A stretch of DNA of 18,564 nucleotides from DATADD01 sp046262355. Lineage in GTDB: Bacteria; Actinomycetota; CADDZG01; WHSQ01. The first letter of the stretch is position 1. Every line of letters starts with the position of its first letter. The position numbers and the translations under genes were made by a program. Below are positions 1-6,436 of this stretch, one piece after another. The notes beneath the pieces are model-generated. The model ran no database searches, was not told where the DNA came from, and worked only from the letters and a program-made list of their open reading frames with translations. The stretch spans positions 1 to 18,564 of the forward strand of contig JBHEMX010000090.1 in assembly GCA_046262355.1 (NCBI GenBank). The letters are read 5' to 3'.

Positions 1-523
1 CGCTGACTCGTTCCCCGATCCACTGCGCCGCCATCCGCTCGGGTGGCGTCGCCCAGACCTTGAAGTTGTAAGGCCGCATGAAGTGGTGCGTGATGCCTCC
101 CCCGAACGTGTCCTCCATCCAGGTGGCGAAGTCCGTCGTGGGGTCGCCGCCGGGAGCCTCGATCAGTCCCAGGAGGCACTCGTAGGCCGGTTCGGGAGGC
201 AGATACCTCAGGTTGTTCTGGAACGGGTACGGGACCCAGCGATCGTCGAACCGGATGTAAGAGGAGCGCTCGTGGTGGAGGACGTCGTCGCCCATCACGT
301 CGGCGAGGAGCTTGTCGAACTCGCCGTAGTGGCTGAAGACGACGTGACCGCCCTGGTCCCACGTGAACCCGGCCGGATCCCTCTCGGAGCCGGCGTGGCC
401 GCCCGCCCGGCGGGAACGCTCGACTACCGTCCAGTTGTGATGGCCGAGGCGCTCGAGCTCGCGCGCGCAGCCGAGCCCGCAGGGGCCCGCGCCGACGATG
501 ACGATCCTGGGTCTGTCCCGCAT
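1..523 (-). CDS. FAD-dependent oxidoreductase, UDP-galactopyranose mutase / protoporphyrinogen-oxidase-like (partial, C-terminus outside window)
   Basis: The minus strand is open from an ATG at 523 to the left edge, giving 174 residues of an incomplete protein. The N-terminus is a Rossmann FAD/NAD-binding fold: IVIVGAGPCG at residues 7-16 (GxGxxG), with an acidic residue closing the second strand (E35 in VVER). Further on are RAGGHAG (39-45), DQGGHVV (56-62) and WVPYPFQNNLRYLP (97-109). The WxPYPFQ segment and a later FMRPYNFKVW block are typical of the UDP-galactopyranose mutase / flavin amine oxidase group found in polysaccharide clusters. The likely role is flavin-dependent conversion of a nucleotide sugar or of a lipid-linked intermediate in the cytoplasm. 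The mutase reaction itself is not proven because the C-terminal half is missing. A TATCAT box lies 9 bp before the ATG, and the start agrees with the Rossmann strand beginning almost at once. It is divergent from the WecG/TagA operon. Confidence 0.85.
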   Translation of the reverse strand, partial: MRDRPRIVIVGAGPCGLGCARELERLGHHNWTVVERSRRAGGHAGSERDPAGFTWDQGGHVVFSHYGEFDKLLADVMGDDVLHHERSSYIRFDDRWVPYPFQNNLRYLPPEPAYECLLGLIEAPGGDPTTDFATWMEDTFGGGITHHFMRPYNFKVWATPPERMAAQWIGERVS

Positions 524-532
524 GGCGGGGCG

Positions 533-538
533 ATGATA
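533..538 (-). promoter_or_regulatory. Candidate -10 element (TATCAT) for the FAD enzyme gene
   Basis: TATCAT on the minus strand ends 9 bp upstream of the ATG at 523. It matches the TANNNT -10 consensus and would place transcription start at or within a few bases of the start codon. There is no Shine-Dalgarno sequence in the gap, which fits leaderless or near-leaderless translation. No convincing -35 box is visible. Confidence 0.5.
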
Positions 539-594
539 CGGGCTGCGTGAGCGGCACCCCGGGCGTGCTCCGCGAGCCGATCGCACGACTGCCA

Positions 595-600
595 TAACCT
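595..600 (+). promoter_or_regulatory. Candidate -10 element (TAACCT) for the WecG/TagA operon, leaderless
   Basis: TAACCT lies 7 bp before the ATG at 608. No purine-rich ribosome-binding site separates them, so transcription would start on or next to the A of the ATG. Together with the TATCAT on the other strand, it forms a compact divergent promoter in the 84 bp between the two genes. No clear -35 box was found. Confidence 0.5.
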
Positions 601-607
601 TGCATCC

Positions 608-1408
608 ATGGTGGTGGATGAGTCCCGGCGCCCCGGAGAGCCGATCCCGACGATCGAACTCCTCGGCGTGCGCTTCGCGCGCCTGGAGGCGCCTGCCGTG
701 CTCGACGAGATCGAGAGGCTCTACGAGCGCGACGAGCCGGCGCTGGTGTTCCACGCCAACGCGCACACGCTCAACCTGGCGACCGAGGACCTCTCCTACA
801 GGGCCGTGCTCCGGCGCGCCGACATGGTCCTGAACGACGGCAAGGGTGTGCTGCTGGGGGCGCGCCTGAAGGGCTCGAGCCTGCCGGCGGACCTCAACGG
901 GAACTACGTCGGCCCGCTGCTGCTCGAGCGGGCCGCGCGGCGGGGCTGGCCCGTGTTCCTCTTGGGAGCGCGCCCGGGCGTGGCCCGGCGGGCCGCGGAC
1001 GAGCTCGTGCGGCGCCGGCCGGGGCTGCGGGTCGCCGGCACCCGCGACGGCTACTTCACGGCCGCCGAGGAGTCGCACGTCGTGAGCCAGATCCGAGCCA
1101 GCGGCGCGGGACTGCTCCTGGCCGGCCTCGGCAATCCGAGGCAGGAGCGCTGGCTCGAGCGGTGCCTGGAGGGGACCGGGGCCCGGCTCGGCGTCGGCGT
1201 CGGCGCATTCATCGACTTCCAGGCGGGCGAGATCGCCCGGGCGCCTGCGTGGATGAACCGCGCCGGGCTCGAATGGGTTCACAGATTGGGGCTCGACCCG
1301 CGCCGGATGTGGCGCCGCTACCTCCTGGGCAACCCCCTGTTCCTGGCACGGGCGCTCGGCGATCGGCGCGCGTCTCGGCGCGGGGGCATCGGCCCCCGGA
1401 GCCTTTAG
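608..1408 (+). CDS. WecG/TagA/CpsF family glycosyltransferase
   Basis: A 266-residue protein that covers the whole family. In characterised members (TagA, WecG) the enzyme adds N-acetylmannosamine or its uronic acid to a polyprenyl-diphosphate-GlcNAc acceptor on the cytoplasmic face of the membrane. Visible landmarks are NAHTLNLA (51-58), the catalytic-type aspartate in ADMVLNDGKG (D77), FLLGARPGVARRAA (117-130), GLGNPRQERWLE (173-184), and the C-terminal AFIDFQAGEIARAPAWM followed by GLEWVHRLGLDPRRMWRRYLLGNP. That basic tail is the part thought to hold the enzyme at the membrane. The ATG at 608 follows a -10-like TAACCT by 7 bp and lacks a Shine-Dalgarno sequence. It is the first gene of a run of five; the next begins 13 bp after its stop. 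The donor sugar cannot be read from the sequence. Confidence 0.92.
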   Translation: MVVDESRRPGEPIPTIELLGVRFARLEAPAVLDEIERLYERDEPALVFHANAHTLNLATEDLSYRAVLRRADMVLNDGKGVLLGARLKGSSLPADLNGNYVGPLLLERAARRGWPVFLLGARPGVARRAADELVRRRPGLRVAGTRDGYFTAAEESHVVSQIRASGAGLLLAGLGNPRQERWLERCLEGTGARLGVGVGAFIDFQAGEIARAPAWMNRAGLEWVHRLGLDPRRMWRRYLLGNPLFLARALGDRRASRRGGIGPRSL

Positions 1409-1421
1409 GTACTCCGGCGGC

Positions 1422-2381
1422 ATGGGAGGGGCCCGAAGAGCAGGGTCGGCGTGGGTCATCGCGACGCGCAACAGACCACCCGAGCTGCTGTCCACCATCG
1501 AGACCTTGGTCGCGCAGACCGTGCTGCCGGCCGAGCTGTGCATCGTGGACTCGAGCGAGGATGCGCCGGCGCGCCCGAAGATAGAGGAGCTCTGCGCCGC
1601 GGCGCGCATCCCGCTCGACTATCACCACCCGGCCGCACGAGGGTTGCCGGTGCAGCGCAACATCGGCATCGAGAGGACCACCGGAGACCCCGTCTTTCTC
1701 ATCGATGACGACGTGAGGCTAGAAGCGGACTGCCACGAACGCATCCTCGAGGAGTACGAGCGCTGGGGTCCGGAGCTCGGTGGGGTCCGTGCCTCGCCGA
1801 TCAGGCCGGCGCGCCCGCCGCGCGTTTCGATCCTGTGGCGCAAGCTGTTCGGCATCGGGGGGTGGTGGCCCGAGGCGAGCGGGAGGATGCGTCCGGGCTT
1901 CTTCGTCGAGGGCGTGTCCGCATCGGCAGGAGTGAGGAAGCTCACGTACTTCAACGGCTGGTTCATGTCTTTCCGGCGCGAGGTGTTCCGGCACGAGCGC
2001 TTCGACGAGGCGCTCTCGGGCTACGCCTACAAGGAAGACGTCGACTTCTCCTATCGCGTCTTCAAGCGCGGCTACACGCTCATCCAGACGCCGCACGCGC
2101 GGGCGGACCACCTCAAGACCGAGACCGGACGGCTGGCGCCCTACCAGCTCCAGCGGATGAACGTCGCCAACCAGTTCTATCTGCACCGCAAGAACATGCC
2201 CCAGACGCGACTGCACAGGGCCGCGCTGTGGTGGGCGCTCGCGGGCCTCTTCACGCTCAACATCGGCAAGGCGCTGCAGCAGCGCGACCACGGCTACATC
2301 ACGGGACTCGTCGTCGGGGGGTGGGAGCAGGCGCGCGGTCGCGGCCTGATCGACCCGGCACTCGAGAACCCGGCGCGGTGA
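1422..2381 (+). CDS. Glycosyltransferase family 2
   Basis: A 319-residue GT-A fold glycosyltransferase, expected to move a sugar from a nucleotide donor to a lipid-linked acceptor in the cytoplasm. The N-terminal strand WVIATRNRPPELLSTIETL (11-29) is the usual nucleotide-binding start of family 2. The metal/donor motif is FLIDDDVRL (92-100, DDD at 95-97). YFNGWFMSFRREVF (176-189) and the KEDVDFSYRVFKRG block (204-217, acidic pair E205-D206) form the acceptor side and the likely catalytic base. Near the C-terminus, LHRAALWWALAGLFTLNIGKAL looks like a membrane-associating helix. The start is the first ATG after the upstream stop, 13 bp away; the ribosome-binding site is weak. Its last four bases contain the GTG start of the next gene. 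Donor and linkage are unknown. Confidence 0.9.
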   Translation: MGGARRAGSAWVIATRNRPPELLSTIETLVAQTVLPAELCIVDSSEDAPARPKIEELCAAARIPLDYHHPAARGLPVQRNIGIERTTGDPVFLIDDDVRLEADCHERILEEYERWGPELGGVRASPIRPARPPRVSILWRKLFGIGGWWPEASGRMRPGFFVEGVSASAGVRKLTYFNGWFMSFRREVFRHERFDEALSGYAYKEDVDFSYRVFKRGYTLIQTPHARADHLKTETGRLAPYQLQRMNVANQFYLHRKNMPQTRLHRAALWWALAGLFTLNIGKALQQRDHGYITGLVVGGWEQARGRGLIDPALENPAR

Positions 2382-3043
2382 GCGGCCTCGCCGGCGCCCC
2401 GCCCGGGGCCAAGGCGCGCGACTACTGGTTCACGGTCTTCGCCACCGACCCGGTGGCGTTGCCGCTCGTGCGCCTGCTGGCGCGCCGCCGCTGGGTGACC
2501 CCCGATCAGGTCAGCATGGTTGCACTCGCGCTCGGCCTGGCCGTGGGGCCGGTGTTCGCCCTCGGGACGCGCGCCGCCGCGGTGGCCGGAGCGATCGTGT
2601 TCTACGGCGCCTTCCTGTTCGACTGCGTCGACGGGAAGCTGGCGCGCGCCCTCGACGTCACGAGCCCGCGCGGCGAGGCGTTCGATCACCTCTCCGACGG
2701 GGCGCGGCGCGCGAGCGGGTCCCTCGGGTTGACGATGTGGCTGTGGCGCGCCGATGGAGCCGGAGACGCGACCTTCTGGTGGGCGGTCGTCTACGCCGTG
2801 CTTGCCTATTACTTCCTCGAGGTCTCCGGCGCCGACAGGGGCGAGCCGGCGAGCGGCGTCGCGGGGCGCTGGTCCGAGACCCTGGCGCGCCGGCGGCTCC
2901 TGCCCACCCCCGGGATGCCCGACGTGCAGGCGCTGGTCTTCATCCTCGGCCCGGTGACCGGCCTCGTCGTCCCGGGGCTGGGGCTCGGCAGCATCATGGT
3001 CGGCGCGGGGATCGCGGTGAGCGTGCGGCGACGCATGCGATGA
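2378..3043 (+). CDS. CDP-alcohol phosphatidyltransferase family protein
   Basis: A 221-residue membrane enzyme. The complete family signature D-x2-D-G-x2-A-R-x8-G-x3-D-x3-D is present at 82-107 (DCVDGKLAR, then G99, D103, D107), with the exact x8 spacing. Family members transfer a phosphoryl-alcohol from a CDP-alcohol, or onto an alcohol from CDP-diacylglycerol, using metal ions held by these aspartates. Hydrophobic segments flank the motif (about 46-82, 131-148, 186-215). The GTG start at 2378 overlaps the preceding stop as GTGA, and the open frame upstream of it is only read-through of the GT2 gene's alternate frame. The 3' end overlaps the next ATG as ATGA, so translation is probably coupled on both sides. 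Its place inside a glycan operon points to attaching a phospho-alcohol (for example phosphoinositol or phosphoglycerol) to a lipid or glycan rather than to general phospholipid synthesis; that is inference. Confidence 0.88.
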   Translation: MSGLAGAPPGAKARDYWFTVFATDPVALPLVRLLARRRWVTPDQVSMVALALGLAVGPVFALGTRAAAVAGAIVFYGAFLFDCVDGKLARALDVTSPRGEAFDHLSDGARRASGSLGLTMWLWRADGAGDATFWWAVVYAVLAYYFLEVSGADRGEPASGVAGRWSETLARRRLLPTPGMPDVQALVFILGPVTGLVVPGLGLGSIMVGAGIAVSVRRRMR

Positions 3044-4557
3044 CGTTCACCACGCGCTCGAGCCCCGGCCTCGAGCGGATCACAGGGCCGGCGGGCGACG
3101 AGGTCTCCCGGCGCCGGCGCGCGGTCGTTCTAGCCGCGCTCGTGATCGCCACGGCGGCACTCGGGCTGTTCATGCTCGAGGACAAGAGCATCTGGCTCGA
3201 CGAGGGTTTCAGTGCGGTCGTGGCGCGTCTCAGGTGGCCTGAGCTGTGGGACATCGTCTCCGAGCGCCAGGCGAACATGGGCTTGCACTACGTCCTGCTG
3301 CACCTCTGGATCAGGCTCGGCGAGGGCGACTTCGTAGTGCGCAGCCTCTCGGTGGTCGCCGCGGTCGCGACCGTGCCGCTCGCCTACTTACTCGGGGTGC
3401 GCCTCCTCGATGCGCGTCGCGCCCTCGTCGCCGCAGCGCTCCTCGGCGCCAACGCCTATTTCATCCGCTACGCCCAGGAGGCGCGCGGCTACGCGCTCGC
3501 GGTGCTGCTGTCGACGGCGGCGACGCTGCTGTTCGTGCGCGCCGTACAGGGCGGGCCGTGGCTCGAGTGGGCGGGCTACGCGGTGCTTTCGTCCTTCGCC
3601 GTCTACGCGCACTTCTTCTCGGCGTTCGTGGTCGTGGCCCACATCGTGTCGCTCCCGTGGCTCGGCAGGCGCCGCGCGCCGCTGCGGCAGGTCGCGGCGT
3701 CCCTCGGCGGGATGGCGGTGCTGCTCGCCCCGCTCGCGCGCTTCGTGCTCGGGCGCGACCGAGGTCAGATCGACTGGATCCCCGAGCCGACGCTGAGGGC
3801 CCTGTACAAGGCGTTCCGGGACCTCGCGGGGCAGGCCGGCCCGGCGCTCCTCGCGCTCTACGCCGCGCTCGGCTGCATCTTCCTCGTGTCGCTGTGGAGG
3901 ACGTCGGCCCGCCGGGGCCGGTCGCCGGAGCTGTGGGCGCGCGTCCTGCTGCTCGCGTGGTTCTTCGTCCCCGTGCTCGGCAGCTTCGCGCTGTCGTTCG
4001 TCAAGCCCATCTTCCAGACCCGCTACGTCATCGTGGCGCTGCCTGCACTCGCCCTGATCGGCGCCGCCGGCCTCTTCGAGATCCGCCCGCGCGCCGTCGT
4101 GGCGCTCGTTGCCGCGGCCTTGTTCGGCCTCTCGGCCTATGGCCTGTTCCTCTGGTACACCGGGTACGAGAAGGAGGACTGGAGGGGAGCGACGCGCTTC
4201 GTCCTGGCTCACGACGAGCCGGGCGACGGGGTCGTCGTCTTCTTCGTTCGGGCGCGCCGTCCCTTCGAGTACTACCTCGGAACCTTCGATGAGCTCCGGG
4301 ACGGGCCCCGTCCGGCCTATCCTGCGACGCCGTGGGGCACGCCCGAGGGCCTCAACGCGCAGCTGCCGGGACGCGCCGAGATCCGACGCCGGCTGCTCGC
4401 TCTCGACCCCGGCCGGCTCCCGCGCCTGTGGCTCGTGACGAGCCACATCGACGAGGACAAGAGGAGATACGTCGAGGAGCTGTTGGCCCGGAGATACACA
4501 CAGGTGACCGGTAGGCGGTTCACGCGCGTGCGCGTAGCGCTGTACGCGGCGACGTGA
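3040..4557 (+). CDS. Polytopic GT-C type glycosyltransferase (GT39/ArnT-like)
   Basis: A 505-residue multi-span membrane protein. After the first hydrophobic segment (about 28-46) comes IWLDEGFSA (51-59); the D54-E55 pair sits where GT-C enzymes carry their catalytic acidic residues on the outer face. RQANMGLHYVLLHLWIRLG (76-94) and YFIRYAQEARGYAL (140-153) are typical of the PMT_2/GT39 group. Repeated transmembrane segments follow, and the last ~100 residues are soluble and lie outside the bilayer. Such enzymes use polyprenyl-phosphate sugars to modify glycans or lipids on the extracytoplasmic side. The ATG at 3040 overlaps the preceding stop as ATGA; longer in-frame readings start inside that gene and are not credible. 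The 3' end overlaps the next start as GTGA. Sugar and acceptor are not identifiable. Confidence 0.85.
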   Translation: MTFTTRSSPGLERITGPAGDEVSRRRRAVVLAALVIATAALGLFMLEDKSIWLDEGFSAVVARLRWPELWDIVSERQANMGLHYVLLHLWIRLGEGDFVVRSLSVVAAVATVPLAYLLGVRLLDARRALVAAALLGANAYFIRYAQEARGYALAVLLSTAATLLFVRAVQGGPWLEWAGYAVLSSFAVYAHFFSAFVVVAHIVSLPWLGRRRAPLRQVAASLGGMAVLLAPLARFVLGRDRGQIDWIPEPTLRALYKAFRDLAGQAGPALLALYAALGCIFLVSLWRTSARRGRSPELWARVLLLAWFFVPVLGSFALSFVKPIFQTRYVIVALPALALIGAAGLFEIRPRAVVALVAAALFGLSAYGLFLWYTGYEKEDWRGATRFVLAHDEPGDGVVVFFVRARRPFEYYLGTFDELRDGPRPAYPATPWGTPEGLNAQLPGRAEIRRRLLALDPGRLPRLWLVTSHIDEDKRRYVEELLARRYTQVTGRRFTRVRVALYAAT

Positions 4558-6236
4558 GGGGCGGGAGGCACTCGGCTCCGGGCCGCCCGGCGGCCACGAG
4601 GTGGCCGATCCTTGCGCTGGCCGCGCTGGTCGCGCTCGGGACGCTGGGCGCCTACGCGCTGAGCTCCGACGAGCCCCAGGAGCAGGCTTCCGGCGCGCGC
4701 GTCCGCGGGATGCGGCCGTGCGACGTGCCGGTCGAGGTCCTCGAGCGCGTGTGGCGGGGCTACACCCCGCAGCGCTCGGGAGACGTCCTCACCGTCGAGT
4801 GGGCCCCCAATCAGTTCGGTGGCGTGCGTCACTCGACGCCGTGGCCCTATACCCAGGATGTCCCCCTGCTCCTCTACGGCCCGGGATACATCCGCCGGGG
4901 CGCCACGTCTTCGCGGCCGGTCACCGTCGCGGACATCGCTCCGACCTTCGCCGAGCTTCTGCGCTTCGAGGACTTCCCGCGGCGCGATGGACGCGTGCTC
5001 GACGAGGCGCTGCTCCCGCGCTCGGAGCGTAACGGCGTGCCGCGCCTCATCTTCACGCTCGTGTGGGACGGAGGCGGCGACAACCTCCTGCGCCGGTGGC
5101 CGCATGCGTGGCCCAACCTGCGGCGCCTCACAGACAGGTCCACGGTCTACGAGGACGCCGCCGTGGGGTCGTCGCCGTCCATCACGCCCGCGATCCACGC
5201 AACCCTCGGGACGGGAGTCTTCCCGGCGCGCCACGGACAGCCCGACATGGAGATACGGATAGGCGACGAGCTGCGCTTCGTGTGGCAAGGGGCGTCGCCG
5301 CAGTACCTCGAGACGAAGACGCTCGCCGACCTGTGGGACGCGGCGCGCGGCAACGCTCCGCTCGTCGGCGTCATGGCGAGAGACACCTACCACCTTGGGA
5401 TGATCGGACACGGCGCCTTCTTGCCCGAGGGCGACCACGACGTTGCGGTCTTCGATGACCTCGCCGGCACCAGCTTCAGGACGAACGAGGACTTCTACTC
5501 GCTGCCGGAGTATCTCCGCAACAGCGACGGCCTCGAGGAGGCGATCGACGCCGTCGACCTGCGCGACGGCAAGGCGGATCGCAGGTGGCTGGGCAACCGG
5601 CTGGTGATCGACGATCCTTTCCTGCGCTACACGCCGGTGTGGCCGATCTATCAAAGCGACCGGCTCGCCGACGTGCTCGAGGGCGAGGGCTTCGGGAGCG
5701 ACGAGATCCCGGACCTCTTCTTTACGAACTACAAGGGCACGGACCTTGCCGGCCACTACTGGAACCTGGTCGAGCCGGAGGAAGAGGCGGTTCTGCGCGA
5801 GCAGGACCGGCAGCTCGAGGTCCTGCTCGGGCTCCTCGACCGTCTCGTCGGCCGAGGCAACTACGTGCTCGCGCTCACCGCCGACCACGGCATCTCGCCG
5901 TATCCGCGCGTGACCGGCGGGTGGGCGATCGAGGGCGGCGAGGTGACGTCCGACATCGAGCGTCGCTTCGACGACGACGGCGACGAGCGCTCGCTGATCC
6001 TGTCCAACCGCGGCTACCAGATCTTCCTCCACAAGGGCCAGATGAGGCGCAACGGGGTCACGCCGGAGGACATCTCGGCGTTCTTGCGCGACTACCGCGT
6101 GGAGGACAACGTCACGTCGACCAACAAGTTGCTGCCGCGCTTCGCCAACCGCACGCAGGAGCGTCTCTTTCTGACCGCGCTGACGCCAGGGGAGCTGAAG
6201 GCCGCGCTCGCCTGCGCCCGCGGGGCACAGGGCTAA
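4554..6236 (+). CDS. Alkaline-phosphatase-superfamily phosphohydrolase/phosphotransferase with circularly permuted domain order
   Basis: A 560-residue protein with a single N-terminal hydrophobic anchor (about 17-36) after a basic start, so the catalytic domain is expected outside the membrane. All residues of a two-metal alkaline-phosphatase-type site can be assigned: D172 (FTLVWDGGG), nucleophile T211 (SITPAIHATLGTG), D397 and H401 (GTDLAGHYW), D444 and H445 (LTADHGIS). The last ligand, normally a histidine near the C-terminus, is instead H93 in RHSTPWPYTQDVPLLLYGPG (92-111). It is followed by the usual closing segment VTVADIAPTFAELL (123-136). The protein ends about 115 residues after the ADHG motif with no second copy of this segment, so the order looks circularly permuted. 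The GTG at 4554 overlaps the preceding stop as GTGA. Substrate unknown; a role on phospho-groups of the glycan is inferred from neighbours. Confidence 0.85.
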   Translation: MRGGRHSAPGRPAATRWPILALAALVALGTLGAYALSSDEPQEQASGARVRGMRPCDVPVEVLERVWRGYTPQRSGDVLTVEWAPNQFGGVRHSTPWPYTQDVPLLLYGPGYIRRGATSSRPVTVADIAPTFAELLRFEDFPRRDGRVLDEALLPRSERNGVPRLIFTLVWDGGGDNLLRRWPHAWPNLRRLTDRSTVYEDAAVGSSPSITPAIHATLGTGVFPARHGQPDMEIRIGDELRFVWQGASPQYLETKTLADLWDAARGNAPLVGVMARDTYHLGMIGHGAFLPEGDHDVAVFDDLAGTSFRTNEDFYSLPEYLRNSDGLEEAIDAVDLRDGKADRRWLGNRLVIDDPFLRYTPVWPIYQSDRLADVLEGEGFGSDEIPDLFFTNYKGTDLAGHYWNLVEPEEEAVLREQDRQLEVLLGLLDRLVGRGNYVLALTADHGISPYPRVTGGWAIEGGEVTSDIERRFDDDGDERSLILSNRGYQIFLHKGQMRRNGVTPEDISAFLRDYRVEDNVTSTNKLLPRFANRTQERLFLTALTPGELKAALACARGAQG

Positions 6237-6436
6237 GCCCGGACGCCGCCGGCGCGCCGCCGCGAACCTCCTCCGCCGCGCCCGCATGCCGCCCGGCGCG
6301 CCGCACAACTCGTCCTGACCCGACCAGAAGCCCTCCACCGTCGCCCCGCGGCGGTACAGGCACAAAGGTCGCCAATCCCGGCCCCCGGGGCGTCCCGCCG
6401 CCGGTCCCGTTCGGTGCGCCGCTATCCTCGGGCGCG
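6237..6436. other. 200-bp intergenic region with two copies of a 10-bp palindrome
   Basis: This gap separates the two phosphatase-superfamily genes. CGGCGCGCCG, a perfect palindrome, occurs at 6250-6259 and again at 6294-6303. The end of the gap carries a TATCCT box at 6423-6428. No credible open frame, RNA gene or T-tailed terminator is visible. The palindromes could form weak hairpins or be a paired protein-binding site, but in DNA this GC-rich they may be chance. Confidence 0.4.
6423..6428 (+). promoter_or_regulatory. Candidate -10 element (TATCCT), leaderless
   Basis: TATCCT lies 8 bp before the ATG at 6437, with a C/G-only spacer and no Shine-Dalgarno sequence. The predicted transcript would begin at or next to the start codon. 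It suggests the second phosphatase gene can be transcribed independently of the operon upstream. Confidence 0.55.

Noticed and set aside
83..550. A 155-codon plus-strand frame at the left edge
   Set aside because: It is antisense to the FAD enzyme, whose GxGxxG and PYPFQ motifs mark the minus strand as coding.
1835..2377. Possible N-terminal extension of the CDP-alcohol transferase, open in frame for about 180 codons upstream
   Set aside because: It lies inside the GT2 gene and encodes Arg/Ala/Gly-rich nonsense. The GTG at 2378 overlapping the GT2 stop gives a protein of normal family size.
4554..6236. The permuted phosphatase as two broken or fused genes
   Set aside because: The frame is continuous, there is one N-terminal anchor, and each catalytic ligand occurs exactly once. 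A fusion of two fragments would be expected to duplicate or lose motifs.
4317..6365. A 682-codon open frame on the minus strand opposite the permuted phosphatase gene
   Set aside because: It is antisense to a gene with a full set of catalytic motifs, has an Arg/Val/Ala/Glu-rich composition with no recognisable domain, and runs over a gene boundary. This is typical of antisense frames in GC-rich DNA.
5585..6436. Possible N-terminal extension of the second phosphatase
   Set aside because: The open frame upstream is an alternate frame of the permuted phosphatase plus intergenic DNA. The catalytic strand starts seven residues after the ATG at 6437, with a -10 box just before it.
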